Part shown: one piece after another, positions 9,907-19,103 of the stretch
Numbering within the stretch: the first letter of the stretch is position 1
Layout of the letters: every line of letters starts with the position of its first letter
Assembly (NCBI GenBank): GCA_963810485.1
Contig: CAWENQ010000005.1
Span: forward strand, 496,001-560,000
Source: DATKFM01 sp963810485
GTDB taxonomy: Bacteria; Pseudomonadota; Alphaproteobacteria; Dongiales; Dongiaceae
Reading direction: 5' to 3'
DNA: 64,000 bases
Notes under the pieces: generated by a model
What the model was told of the DNA's origin: nothing
The model's database searches: none
Seen by the model: only the letters and a program-made list of their open reading frames with translations
Made by a program: the position numbers and the translations under genes

Positions 9907-10902
9907 ATGCGAGTAATTCTGGCTCAGCCCCGTGGATTTTGCGCCGGCGTCGAACGCGCGGTGGAAATCGTCGAACTGGCGATCGAGAAATACGGTCCGC
10001 CGGTCTATGTCCGGCACGAGATCGTGCACAACAAGCGCGTGGTGGAAAAGCTGCGCAGCATCGGCGCGCGGTTCGTCGACGAACTGGACGAGATTCCCGA
10101 TGGCGCGATCACGGTCTTCAGCGCCCATGGCGTATCGCAGAAGGTCGCCGACGAGGCGGGCCTGCGCGAATTGCCCGTGATCGACGCGACCTGCCCGCTG
10201 GTGGCCAAGGTCCATCGCGAGGGTCAGCGCTATGCCGAGAAGGGTTATGACGTGATCCTGATCGGCCATGAAGGCCATCCGGAAGTCGAGGGCACCCGAG
10301 GCCGCATTCCCGGCGGCGTGCATCTGGTCTCCAACGTGCAGGATGTTGACCGGCTGACCGTGCGCAACGCGGACAAGGTCGCCTACATCACGCAGACCAC
10401 GCTGTCTGTGGACGACACCCGCGCCATCATCGAAAAGCTGCAGGAGCGCTTCCCCCAGGTGGTCGGCCCGGATGTGCGCAACATCTGCTACGCCACCCAG
10501 AACCGCCAGGAGGCGGTGGTGAAGCTGGCGCAACATGTGGATCTCATCCTGGTGGTGGGCTCCTCGAATAGCTCAAATTCCAACCGTCTGCGGGAGATCG
10601 GTGCGGAGATGAACGTGCCGAGCCATCTTATCGATTCCGCCGACGATATCGATCCCAACTGGTTCGCCGGCAAGAAGACGGTCGGCCTCACCGCCGGCGC
10701 CTCGGCGCCCGAGGAACTGGTGCAGCAGGTAATTGCGCGCCTGGCGGAATTCGGTCCGCTGGAACTGCAGAACCTGGAGGGGGTTGAAGAAAACGTGCAG
10801 TTCAAGCTGCCGAACATGCTGTGGGATGTCGCGGGATCGAAATACGGCAAGGCCCACAAGCCGCCGGAGCGTTCGCCGCGCACGTCGCACGCCGCGAGTT
10901 GA
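9907..10902 (+). CDS. ispH: 4-hydroxy-3-methylbut-2-enyl diphosphate reductase IspH (LytB)
   Basis: Last enzyme of the MEP pathway, reducing HMBPP to IPP and DMAPP with a [4Fe-4S] cluster. The three cluster cysteines are C12 (RGFCAGV), C96 (DATCPLV) and C194 (RNICYAT). The substrate-binding histidines (RHEIVHN, GHEGHPEVEGT) and SSNSSNSNRL are present. At 331 residues the length is typical. It lies 46 bp before hpnH on the same strand, so isoprenoid precursor supply and hopanoid elaboration probably share a transcript here. Confidence 0.97.
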   Translation: MRVILAQPRGFCAGVERAVEIVELAIEKYGPPVYVRHEIVHNKRVVEKLRSIGARFVDELDEIPDGAITVFSAHGVSQKVADEAGLRELPVIDATCPLVAKVHREGQRYAEKGYDVILIGHEGHPEVEGTRGRIPGGVHLVSNVQDVDRLTVRNADKVAYITQTTLSVDDTRAIIEKLQERFPQVVGPDVRNICYATQNRQEAVVKLAQHVDLILVVGSSNSSNSNRLREIGAEMNVPSHLIDSADDIDPNWFAGKKTVGLTAGASAPEELVQQVIARLAEFGPLELQNLEGVEENVQFKLPNMLWDVAGSKYGKAHKPPERSPRTSHAAS

Positions 10903-10948
10903 TCCAGCTTTTCCTGACGTTTCGCAATCCAGCGTTCGAGGTTAAAAA

Positions 10949-12097
10949 TTGTCAGTCCCGATGATCCAAATGGCGCGTGTGGGCGCCTATCTGATGAAGC
11001 AACGCCTGACCGGCACCAAGCGCTATCCGCTGGTGCTGATGCTGGAGCCGCTGTTCCGCTGCAATCTGGCCTGCGCGGGCTGCGGCAAGATCGACTATCC
11101 CGACGCCATCCTGAACAAGCGCCTGTCGGTGAAGGAATGCCTGGACGCGGTCGATGAATGCGGCGCGCCCATGGTGGCGATCCCCGGCGGCGAGCCGCTG
11201 CTGCACAAGGAGATCGGCGAGATCGTCGCCGGCATCATCGCGCGCAAGAAGTTCGTCATCCTCTGCACCAACGCGCTGCTCCTGGAAAAGAAGCTGCATC
11301 TGTTCACGCCGTCGCCCTACCTGACCTTCTCGGTCCATCTGGACGGCGACAAGGGCGATCACGACAAGTCGGTCTGCCAGGATGGCGTGTTCGACAAGGT
11401 GGTGGAGGCGGTGAAGGTGGCGAAGGCCAAGGGTTTCCGCGTCAACGCCAACGCCACGCTGTTCGACAACGCCAATCCCGAGCGCATGGCGGCGTTCTTC
11501 GACTACTGCATGGAAGACCTGAAGCTCGACAATCTGACGATCTCGCCGGGCTATGCCTATGAGCGGGCGCCGGATCAGCAGCACTTCCTCAACCGGCAGA
11601 AGACCAAGACCCTGTTCCGCGACATCTTCCGCCGCGACAAGAAGAAGCAGTGGCGCTTCAGCCAGTCGTCGCTGTTCCTGAATTTCCTCGCCGGCAATGA
11701 ATCCTATCACTGCACGCCCTGGTCGAACCCGACGCGCAACGTGTTCGGCTGGCAGAAGCCTTGCTATTTGCTGGGCGAAGGCTTCGTCGGCAGCTTCAAG
11801 GAGCTGATGGAGACGACGGCCTGGGATAACTACGGCACCGGGCGCTATGAGAAATGCGCCGATTGCATGGTCCATTGCGGCTATGAGGGCACCGCTGTCG
11901 ACGACACCTTCTCGCGGCCGTGGAAGGCCATGAAGGTGGCGCTGTTCGGCGTGCGCACCGACGGCGAGATGGCGCCGGATATCGCGTTGGATCAGGCGCG
12001 GCCGGCCGAATATGTGTTCGAGAAGCAGGTCGAAACCGCGCTGGCCACCATCTCAACGAAGAAGGACGGCGCCAAGCAGCGCAGCAGCGCGGCCTAG
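10949..12097 (+). CDS. hpnH: Adenosyl-hopene transferase, radical SAM protein HpnH
   Basis: Radical SAM enzyme that adds 5'-deoxyadenosine to diploptene, giving adenosylhopane, the first step to bacteriohopanepolyols. The cluster motif CxxxCxxC is C38, C42, C45 (CNLACAGC). It is followed by PGGEPLLHKEI and a C-terminal Cys-rich segment (KCADCMVHCGYEG) typical of HpnH. At 382 residues it is the expected size. A TTG start at 10949 reproduces the family N-terminus (MSVPMIQMARVGAY); ATG at 10961 is the alternative. The last 45 nt overlap the convergent 3' end of hpnG. Confidence 0.95.
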   Translation: MSVPMIQMARVGAYLMKQRLTGTKRYPLVLMLEPLFRCNLACAGCGKIDYPDAILNKRLSVKECLDAVDECGAPMVAIPGGEPLLHKEIGEIVAGIIARKKFVILCTNALLLEKKLHLFTPSPYLTFSVHLDGDKGDHDKSVCQDGVFDKVVEAVKVAKAKGFRVNANATLFDNANPERMAAFFDYCMEDLKLDNLTISPGYAYERAPDQQHFLNRQKTKTLFRDIFRRDKKKQWRFSQSSLFLNFLAGNESYHCTPWSNPTRNVFGWQKPCYLLGEGFVGSFKELMETTAWDNYGTGRYEKCADCMVHCGYEGTAVDDTFSRPWKAMKVALFGVRTDGEMAPDIALDQARPAEYVFEKQVETALATISTKKDGAKQRSSAA

Positions 12098-12757
12098 GGC
12101 GCGGCGGGCAACCGCCGCATCGCGCGCCAGGTTCAGCAATCCGCCGATCTGACGGGGCTCGCGCCAGAGTTCGCGGGCCAATCCCCCGGCATCGATTCCA
12201 CCCCCAGGCGCCATGGCTGCCATGGCGGCCGGCGGCAGGTCGCGCCCGGCGGCATCGATGACCACCCGCAGCACCGCAAAGGGCAGGCCGGCATCGCGCG
12301 CCGCGCGGGCGACGGCGCCGCTTTCCATATCGACGGCCAGGGCGCCACAGGACCGGTAGAGGGCCGATTTGGCCGCGGCTGAGGCCACCGGCTGGTCGAC
12401 CGCCCGCAGGGCGCCGAGCTGCAGCGGCAGGCCCCGCGCGCTGGCCGCGGCGGCCAGGGCGTCGCACCAGGCGCGCTCCGCCGCCAGGGCGCCGCCACTG
12501 GCGGCGAGCACCTCCGTGGCGACGATGACGTCCCCAGGCGCCAGCGTTGGCGCCAGGGCGCCGGCCGTGCCGAAGCTGAGCAAACCGCTAGCGCCTTCAT
12601 GGATCAGCCGCTGCGCCTCGCTCAGGGCGCGCGCGGCATCGCCGCCGGAAAGCGCGACGGCAAACGCCTGTGGTTCGGGAAGATGGCGCTTGAGGCTGTT
12701 GGCCTCGAAGGCGAGGCCAGTGACGATGCCGATGGCCGGGCGGTCGATTCCCGTCAC
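12053..12757 (-). CDS. hpnG: Hopanoid-associated nucleoside phosphorylase HpnG
   Basis: A 234-residue nucleoside-phosphorylase-fold protein that removes adenine from adenosylhopane to give ribosylhopane, acting after HpnH. Visible family features are IGIVTGLAFEAN at the N-terminus, SFGTAGAL, and VDMESGAVARAA with the nucleoside-binding Met-Glu. The GTG start at 12757 overlaps the TGA of shc by 4 nt (GTGA), so it is translationally coupled to the cyclase. The product of the convergent hpnH acts on the same molecule one step earlier. Confidence 0.92.
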   Translation of the reverse strand: MTGIDRPAIGIVTGLAFEANSLKRHLPEPQAFAVALSGGDAARALSEAQRLIHEGASGLLSFGTAGALAPTLAPGDVIVATEVLAASGGALAAERAWCDALAAAASARGLPLQLGALRAVDQPVASAAAKSALYRSCGALAVDMESGAVARAARDAGLPFAVLRVVIDAAGRDLPPAAMAAMAPGGGIDAGGLARELWREPRQIGGLLNLARDAAVARRALGRAAALLGAVLLR

Positions 12758-14757
12758 ATGCCCCAGGTCACTTGATGTGAATTGCTGCGCATCAGGTTGC
12801 GGAAGCGGGCCAGGGCCCAGACCGGGAAATAGGCGCTATAGCCGTGGTAGCGCAGGTAGAAGATGCGCGGGAAGCCCACGGCCGTGTACCAGTTCTCCTG
12901 CCATTTCGCGCCTTCGCGCGGCGCCCGCATCAGATAGTCGATGCCGCGGCGCACTTCGTGGCTGTCGGCTTCGCCGACGGCCATGAGCGCAAGGACGGCC
13001 CAGGAGGTCTGCGACGGTGTGCTGGCGATCGTGTGGTCGCGGCGCTCCTTCCAGTAGGTCTCGCCGCCTTCGCCCCAGCCGCCATCGGCGCGCTGGCGGT
13101 TCTTCAGCCATTCGACCGCCTTGCGGATATAGGGGCTGGCATGGTCCTCGCCGCAGGCGTTGACGGCGCAAAGGGTGGACCAGGTGCCGTAGATGTAATT
13201 GGTGCCCCAGCGGCCGTACCAAGAGCCGTCATCCTCCTGCTCGCGCTGCAGGTAGGCCAATCCGCGCTGGACCGCCTGGTGATCGCGGGGCAGGCCGGCC
13301 TGCGCCAGGAAGCTCAGGCAGCGCGCGGTCACATCCACTGTCGGCGGATCGAGCAACGCGCCGTGATCGGCGAAGGGGATATGATTCAGGTAATAGTGCG
13401 TGTTGTCGGCATCGAAGGCGCCCCAGCCGCCATTCTTGCTCTGCATGCCGATGACCCATTCCATCGCCCTATCGATCGCCAGCTTGACCTTGGGATCGCT
13501 GTCGGCGAGGCCGGTGCGCAGCAAGGCGACGCCCGCGACCGCGGTGTCGTCCACGTCGGGATAGTGATCGTTACGGTATTGGAAGGCCCAGCCGCCCGGA
13601 CGAAGACCGGGACGGCGCACGGCCCAGTCGCCGACCACTTCGAGGATCTGGCGCTCGATCAGCCAGTCGGCGGCGCGGCGCAGGCGCTCGTCTTCGCCGT
13701 CGACGCCCGCTTCCATCAGCGCGTTCATCGCCAGGACGGTGTCCCAGATCGGCGACATGCAGGGTTCGCAGTAACCGCTGGTCTCGCCCAGCACCAGCAG
13801 GTTACGGATGGACTCCATGGCGATCTTCCGCTGCGGATGATCGGGCGCGTAGCCCAGGCTGCGATAGGCCATGACAGCATTGGCCATGGCCGGGAAGATG
13901 CCGCCCAGCCCGTCCTCGCCATTCAGCCGCTCGGCGATCCAGTCGATTGCCGCCTGGATCGAGCGCTGGCGCGCGTTCTTCGGCAGCAGCGGCTCGCAGA
14001 TGCGCAAGGCCTTGTCGATGGCCAGAAACAGATTGCCCCAGGCGCTGCCGGTCGGGTTGGTCAGATAGGTGCGCTCTTCTTCCGGCGGCACCACGAACAG
14101 CTCGCGGATGTTCACGGCACGCGGGTTCAATGCCTTCGGCTTCAGGGCCGTCAGCACCAGCAGCGGCACGATCACCGTGCGCGACCAATAGGACACCTTG
14201 CTGAGATGGAACGGCGCCCAGCGCGGCAGCAGCATGATCTCCGCCGGCATCACCGGCACCGCGCGCCACGGCACCTGCTCGAACAGGGCGAGCGCGAAGC
14301 GGGTGAAGACATTGGCGCGCGCCGCACCGCCGGCCTTCAGGATGGCCTCGCGGGCGCGCTGCATGTGAGACGCCTCGATATCGTCGCCGCAGAGCTTCAG
14401 CGCGAAGTACGCCTTGACCGAGGCGCTGATGTTGAACTCGCCGCCATGGAACAGCGGCCAGCCGCCATGGTCGGCCTGGGTGGTTCGCAGATAGACGGCG
14501 AGCTTCTTCTGGATGCCGTCGTCGATCTCGCCGGTGAAATGCTCGAGCATGATGTACTCGGCGGGGATGGTGGCATCCGCCTCCAGCTCGAAGCACCAGT
14601 CGCCTTCCTCGTTCTGGCGCGCCTGCAGATCGGCCGATGTTTCACGGACCGCACGGTCGATCTCGCCCAAACTGATTTCGCCCAGCGAAACCCTGGTCGG
14701 ATCGACCTGGGGCAGCGGGGTCGATCTCTGTCTAGCAACTGATTCGAACATGTTCAT
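12754..14757 (-). CDS. shc: Squalene-hopene cyclase
   Basis: Cyclises squalene to the pentacyclic hopene/hopanol on the membrane. The 667-residue length is normal. The catalytic DxDD motif is D401-V-D-D (DVDDTAV). Several QW repeats are visible (for example QADHGGWPLFHGG, QSKNGGWGAFDADN, QEDDGSWYGRWG, QRADGGWGEGG). GTNYIYGTW and TPSQTSWAVLALM are also conserved. The gene is central in the minus-strand block dxs-hpnD-hpnE-shc-hpnG, 22 bp after hpnE. That gap contains a short iterated TATCAA sequence. Confidence 0.97.
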   Translation of the reverse strand: MNMFESVARQRSTPLPQVDPTRVSLGEISLGEIDRAVRETSADLQARQNEEGDWCFELEADATIPAEYIMLEHFTGEIDDGIQKKLAVYLRTTQADHGGWPLFHGGEFNISASVKAYFALKLCGDDIEASHMQRAREAILKAGGAARANVFTRFALALFEQVPWRAVPVMPAEIMLLPRWAPFHLSKVSYWSRTVIVPLLVLTALKPKALNPRAVNIRELFVVPPEEERTYLTNPTGSAWGNLFLAIDKALRICEPLLPKNARQRSIQAAIDWIAERLNGEDGLGGIFPAMANAVMAYRSLGYAPDHPQRKIAMESIRNLLVLGETSGYCEPCMSPIWDTVLAMNALMEAGVDGEDERLRRAADWLIERQILEVVGDWAVRRPGLRPGGWAFQYRNDHYPDVDDTAVAGVALLRTGLADSDPKVKLAIDRAMEWVIGMQSKNGGWGAFDADNTHYYLNHIPFADHGALLDPPTVDVTARCLSFLAQAGLPRDHQAVQRGLAYLQREQEDDGSWYGRWGTNYIYGTWSTLCAVNACGEDHASPYIRKAVEWLKNRQRADGGWGEGGETYWKERRDHTIASTPSQTSWAVLALMAVGEADSHEVRRGIDYLMRAPREGAKWQENWYTAVGFPRIFYLRYHGYSAYFPVWALARFRNLMRSNSHQVTWGM

Positions 14758-14779
14758 GCTTGATATTGATATTGAATGC

Positions 14780-16081
14780 TTAATGACGATCCAATGACTC
14801 CAAAGGGATACCTACGTTACCTGCCCCTAGTTCGGCAAGTACCAAGCTTGCGGCGAATTCGCCCGATCTGAGGCTGCCTTCGATGGTGGCGGGAAGTCCA
14901 GTATCGGTCCAGTCACCGGCCAGGAAAAGGTTGGTAAATTCACTCTTTGCCGGGGGCCGCAGGGCGACCTGCGCCGGCGTCTGGGCAAAAGTGGCATTCC
15001 TTTCCTTTACAACTCGCCAAAGCGGCAGCGGTTGCAGCGCTTGGCCGGTCGCAGCCGCAACGTCTTTCCATAATCTCAGGGCGATCTCCTCCGCGTCTGT
15101 GTCTGCCAGCACATCGGCGGCGCTGACGGTGACGGAAACCACGTCGCCGCGGAAGAATAACCACTGTGCGGTCCCGTTGATGATCGCTAGGAATGGCATG
15201 CCATCAGGTGCGCTGATGGGCTGCGGCAAGCGGAAATGCCCGTTGACGATGGCCCGGCTCTCGGACGGCGCTTTCAGCCCGGGAACCAATTCCGCGGCCA
15301 TGCGATTGGGGACTGCCAGAATCACCAGATCGCCAAGCGGCACCGGCACCTGGGCGCCGGTGAAGTCCAGGGCCGAAATCCGGTTTTGTTCCAGGTTAAG
15401 GGACCGCAGCCTGTGGCCATAGGCGGGTTCGACACCCAGGGCCCGCAGGCGCTCCAGGGCCGGCTCCACAAGCGCGTCCGACAGGCCCAAGCGCGCGATC
15501 AGGGGCCGGCAGGCGGCGCCGCCCTGGCCGAAGGATTCGACGATCACGGGCCACAGGAGCCGCGCCGCGGCCTCGTTGGCCGCCGTGTTAAGGACGGCGA
15601 CCGCAAAGGGCTCGAGCATCCGCCGGTACAGGGGATGGCTGTCATCGATCAGATCGGTGACATGGTCGTTGGCTGCGGCATTGCGGAACCGGAGCAGAGC
15701 CAGATAGTCCACGGCCTTGGTGCCGGGAACGCGCCGCGCGGCTGAGAACATCCACCATGGCAATCTTCCGGCGTTCAATCTGACCGTCCACCTGTCGCCA
15801 GTCTCGGCATCGAAAAACGGAAATACCGCCTCGCCGGAATCGATCATGCGATCCGCGGAACCGATGGCCCGCATGTAGCGCTGGGCGGCATGGTTGCCGG
15901 CAAAGATCAGGTGATTGCCGTTATCGATCACGCGGTCGAGTTGCGCATCGCGATAGGAACGGCAGCGGCCGCCGGCATGGGTGCTGCTTTCATAGAGGCG
16001 CACTGCCGCGCCTTTTTCGGCCAAACGCAATGCGCTGTTCAGCCCGGCCAAGCCGGCGCCGATGACGTGAACCGTTGCCAT
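14780..16081 (-). CDS. hpnE: Hydroxysqualene dehydroxylase HpnE (FAD-dependent desaturase family)
   Basis: Amine-oxidase/phytoene-desaturase-like flavoprotein that converts hydroxysqualene to squalene, completing the HpnC/D/E route from farnesyl diphosphate. The dinucleotide motif VIGAGLAGLNSALRLAEKG lies at the N-terminus, with ESSTHAGGRC after it. The C-terminal FAD segment NLFLAGDWTDTGLPATIEG is intact. I use the ATG at 16081 (MATVHVIGAG), about 433 residues, because the longer ORF from 16117 would overlap hpnD by about 30 nt. hpnD ends 5 bp upstream. Confidence 0.94.
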   Translation of the reverse strand: MATVHVIGAGLAGLNSALRLAEKGAAVRLYESSTHAGGRCRSYRDAQLDRVIDNGNHLIFAGNHAAQRYMRAIGSADRMIDSGEAVFPFFDAETGDRWTVRLNAGRLPWWMFSAARRVPGTKAVDYLALLRFRNAAANDHVTDLIDDSHPLYRRMLEPFAVAVLNTAANEAAARLLWPVIVESFGQGGAACRPLIARLGLSDALVEPALERLRALGVEPAYGHRLRSLNLEQNRISALDFTGAQVPVPLGDLVILAVPNRMAAELVPGLKAPSESRAIVNGHFRLPQPISAPDGMPFLAIINGTAQWLFFRGDVVSVTVSAADVLADTDAEEIALRLWKDVAAATGQALQPLPLWRVVKERNATFAQTPAQVALRPPAKSEFTNLFLAGDWTDTGLPATIEGSLRSGEFAASLVLAELGAGNVGIPLESLDRH

Positions 16082-16086
16082 GACTT

Positions 16087-16956
16087 CTAGAAGATGCCGT
16101 GGCGGACGATGAGCCACAGCTTCTCGGCCTTCGACAGCGACACCCGCTGTTCTAGGTCACGATAGCCGCCGGCGTGGAGCCGCTGCAGCAGGCGCTCATA
16201 GACGACCAGAATCAGGCGCGCGGGCCGCATGTCCCGTCGGGAAAGCCTGGACAGCACGGTCTGCGCGGTGGCGAAGCGCTGTTCGGCGAGGGACTCGATC
16301 TCGGCGCAAACGCCGGCAAGGCGCGGATCGCGCAATGCCGCCGTCGGCGTGGTGTTCTTCACGCCGTGCAACGCCAGCAGCTCCCGCGGCAGATAGAGGC
16401 GCCCGAGGCCGGCATCCTCGGCGATATCGCGCAGGATGTTGGTGAGTTGCACAGCCTCGCCCAGGGCGTCGGCGAGCGCGATGCCCGCGGCGCGCGGCGC
16501 GCCGAAGATGCGCACGCAGAGTAATCCGACCGCGCCGGCGACCCGCGCGCAATAGAGCCGAAGTTCGGCCATGGGCGGGGCGACGATGGGTCCGCGTGCG
16601 TCCATCTCCATACCGTCGATGATGGCGAGGAAGTCGTCGCGGGCGAGATCAAAGGTCGTGACCGGCTCACGTAGCGCCCGCGCCACCGGATGGCGCGGCG
16701 TGCCGGCATAGAGCCGGTCGATCTCTTCCCGCCAGCCCTGCAGCTGGCTCAGCTTGACGCCGGCTGGCAGATCGCCGTCGGCGATATCGTCGACAACGCG
16801 GCAGAAGGCATAGACGGCGAACATCGCCTGGCGCTTGGCCTTGGGCAGCAGGCGCATGGCCCAGTAGAAGGAGGTGCGCGACTGATGCACCACCTCGGTC
16901 ACATGGCCTTCGGCCGATGCGACGGCCGGCATATCCAGGGCCGCCGGTTCGCTCAT
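16087..16956 (-). CDS. hpnD: Presqualene diphosphate synthase HpnD
   Basis: Condenses two farnesyl diphosphates to presqualene diphosphate. The squalene/phytoene synthase Asp-rich motifs are present: VVDDIADGD early and NILRDIAEDAGLGRLYLP in the second half, along with SFYWAMRLLP at the start of the fold. The ATG at 16956 (MSEPAAL) is preferred over a TTG four codons upstream because GGGAG lies 5 nt before it. It is about 36 bp downstream of dxs and followed at once by hpnE. hpnC, the sister enzyme, is in the other minus-strand block. Confidence 0.94.
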   Translation of the reverse strand: MSEPAALDMPAVASAEGHVTEVVHQSRTSFYWAMRLLPKAKRQAMFAVYAFCRVVDDIADGDLPAGVKLSQLQGWREEIDRLYAGTPRHPVARALREPVTTFDLARDDFLAIIDGMEMDARGPIVAPPMAELRLYCARVAGAVGLLCVRIFGAPRAAGIALADALGEAVQLTNILRDIAEDAGLGRLYLPRELLALHGVKNTTPTAALRDPRLAGVCAEIESLAEQRFATAQTVLSRLSRRDMRPARLILVVYERLLQRLHAGGYRDLEQRVSLSKAEKLWLIVRHGIF

Positions 16957-16992
16957 GGACGCTCCCAATTGCGGTCGCCGAAGCGCTTTGGC

Positions 16993-18918
16993 TCAGGCCC
17001 GCGACAGGCTGCGGGCCGCGAGGTCCTTCTCCAATGCGCTCAGGGCCGCGGCAACGATGTGACGGGCATTGAGGCCCGCCAGGTCATATTGCGCGTGGGG
17101 CTTGTCATGGTCGATGAAAATATCGGGCAGGCAGAGCGGCCGGATCTTGAGGCCGCTGTCGAGCAGCCCCTCGGTCGCCAGAAATTGCAGCACATGGGAG
17201 CCGAAGCCGCCGATCGAGCCCTCTTCGACGGTGATCAGCACTTCATGCTCCCGGGCCAGCCGGCGGATCATGTCGGTGTCCAGCGGCTTGGCGAAGCGGG
17301 CGTCGGCGACGGTGGTGGACAGGCCGTGGGCCTGCAATTCGTCGGCCGCCTTGAGGCATTCCTGCAGGCGCGCGCCCAGGCTGAGGATGGCGATGGCCGT
17401 GCCTTCACGGACGATGCGGCCCTTGCCGATCTCCAGGGGCGTCGGCACTTCCGGCATGGCGATGCCCAACCCCTCGCCGCGGGGATAGCGGAAGGCGCTG
17501 GGGCGGTCGTCGATGGCTGCGGCGGTGGCGATCATGTTCACGAGATCGGCTTCGTCCGCCGCCGCCATGATCACGAAATGGGGCAGGCAGCCGAGATAGG
17601 CGACGTCGAAGGATCCGGCATGGGTCGAGCCGTCATTGCCGACCAAGCCGGCGCGATCGATGGCGAAGCGCACCGGCAGCTTCTGAATCGCCACGTCATG
17701 GACGACCTGGTCATAGGCCCGCTGCAGGAAGGTGGAGTAGATCGCCGCGAACGGCTTCATGCCTTCGGTGGCGAGGCCGGCGGCGAAGGTCACCGCATGC
17801 TGTTCGGCGATGCCCACATCGAAGCAGCGCTTGGGGAACTTCTCGGCGAACTTGTCGAGGCCGGTTCCGGAGGGCATCGCGGCGTTGATGGCGACGATGC
17901 TTTCGTCCTTTTCCGCCAGCTTGATCAGCGTGTCGGAGAACACCTTCGTGTAACTGGGCGCCTTTGCGGGCACCTTCACCTGGATGCCGGTGACGACGTC
18001 GAACTTGTTCACGCCGTGATACTTGTCGGCGGATTTCTCGGCGGGCACGTAGCCCTTGCCCTTCTGGGTGATGCAGTGGATCAGCACCGGGCCGGGCACG
18101 TCGGAGTCGCGGACATTCTTCAGCACCGGCAGGATATGTTCGAGGTTATGGCCGTCGATCGGGCCGACATAGTAGAAGCCCAGCTCTTCGAACAGCGTGC
18201 CGCCGGTGACGATGCCGCGGGCGAAACTCTCGGCCCGCTCCGCGCGCTCGCTGACCGGACGCGGCAGCTTGTGGATGGTGTTGCGCACGAGTTCGCGCAG
18301 CGAGCGGAACTGCCGCGACGACATCAACCGTGTCAGATAGGCGCTCATGGCGCCGACCGGCGGCGCGATGGACATGTCGTTGTCGTTGAGTATGACGATC
18401 AGGCGCGTATTCATCGCGCCCGCATTGTTCATGGCTTCGTAGGCCATGCCGGCGCTCATGGCGCCGTCGCCGATGACGGCGATGACATTGTTGCTCTTGC
18501 CCGACAATTCACTCGCCACCGCCATGCCGAGGCCGGCGGAGATCGAGGTCGAGCTATGCGCGGCGCCAAACGGGTCGTATTCGCTTTCGACCCGGCGGGT
18601 GAAGCCGCTGAGGCCGCCGCCCTGGCGAAGACTTAACATGCGGTCGCGGCGGCCGGTCAGCATCTTGTGCGGATAGCATTGATGGCTGACATCCCAGATC
18701 AGGCGGTCGCGCGGCGTGTCGAATGTATGATGTAAGGCGACGGTCAACTCGATGACGCCGAGGCTGGCGCCGAGATGACCGCCGGTCACGGAAACAACTT
18801 CGATCAGGTCGCGCCGCAATTCGTCGGCGAGTTGTTTCAGCTCCTCCATGTTCATGCCGCGCAAGTCGGCAGGATCGTTCACATGGTCGAGAAGTGTCAC
18901 GCGATTATGTTTATCCAT
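16993..18918 (-). CDS. dxs: 1-deoxy-D-xylulose-5-phosphate synthase
   Basis: Thiamine-diphosphate enzyme that opens the MEP pathway from pyruvate and glyceraldehyde 3-phosphate. The 641-residue length is normal. Transketolase-like features are GGHLGASLGVIELT, the ThDP/Mg motif GDGAMSAGMAYEAMNN followed by NDNDMS, the central DVGIAEQHAVTFAAGLA, and DRAGLVGNDGSTHAG. It leads the block dxs-hpnD-hpnE-shc-hpnG, tying isoprenoid supply to squalene and hopene formation. GGGG precedes the ATG. The 185-bp gap before it contains a tandem TTATCAAA motif. Confidence 0.97.
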   Translation of the reverse strand: MDKHNRVTLLDHVNDPADLRGMNMEELKQLADELRRDLIEVVSVTGGHLGASLGVIELTVALHHTFDTPRDRLIWDVSHQCYPHKMLTGRRDRMLSLRQGGGLSGFTRRVESEYDPFGAAHSSTSISAGLGMAVASELSGKSNNVIAVIGDGAMSAGMAYEAMNNAGAMNTRLIVILNDNDMSIAPPVGAMSAYLTRLMSSRQFRSLRELVRNTIHKLPRPVSERAERAESFARGIVTGGTLFEELGFYYVGPIDGHNLEHILPVLKNVRDSDVPGPVLIHCITQKGKGYVPAEKSADKYHGVNKFDVVTGIQVKVPAKAPSYTKVFSDTLIKLAEKDESIVAINAAMPSGTGLDKFAEKFPKRCFDVGIAEQHAVTFAAGLATEGMKPFAAIYSTFLQRAYDQVVHDVAIQKLPVRFAIDRAGLVGNDGSTHAGSFDVAYLGCLPHFVIMAAADEADLVNMIATAAAIDDRPSAFRYPRGEGLGIAMPEVPTPLEIGKGRIVREGTAIAILSLGARLQECLKAADELQAHGLSTTVADARFAKPLDTDMIRRLAREHEVLITVEEGSIGGFGSHVLQFLATEGLLDSGLKIRPLCLPDIFIDHDKPHAQYDLAGLNARHIVAAALSALEKDLAARSLSRA

Positions 18919-19062
18919 GTCCCCGCAGCTCTTTCAATGAAGGGGCAAGCCCGATGAGGCGATGAAGATCGCCCGGCTTCCCCAAGTTCCCCCGTCTGAG
19001 GCGGAACATAGCGCATCGGAATTGGCTATGTGAACCGCTTTCTTAACCAGTCTTACGGTAGA

Positions 19063-19080
19063 TTATCAAATCTTATCAAA
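19063..19080. promoter_or_regulatory. Tandem TTATCAAA motif upstream of dxs
   Basis: TTATCAAA occurs at 19063-19070 and again at 19073-19080, exactly 10 bp apart, in the only A+T-rich part of the 19 kb intergenic gap. On the dxs coding strand it reads TTGATAAGATTTGATAAT. A near-identical arrangement precedes hpnB at 22233-22250. It is a candidate binding site for a shared regulator or an unusual -35 element. Confidence 0.4.
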
Positions 19081-19103
19081 TGATTAATACCGGCTGTCGG
19101 CGC

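Noticed and set aside
12844..14742. 632-codon plus-strand ORF opposite shc
   Set aside because: Antisense to squalene-hopene cyclase; no recognisable domain.
14761..14779. Iterated TTGATA-TTGATA-TTGAA between hpnE and shc as a third copy of the dxs/hpnB motif
   Set aside because: Period is 6 bp rather than 10 and the orientation is opposite, so I do not count it with the other two.
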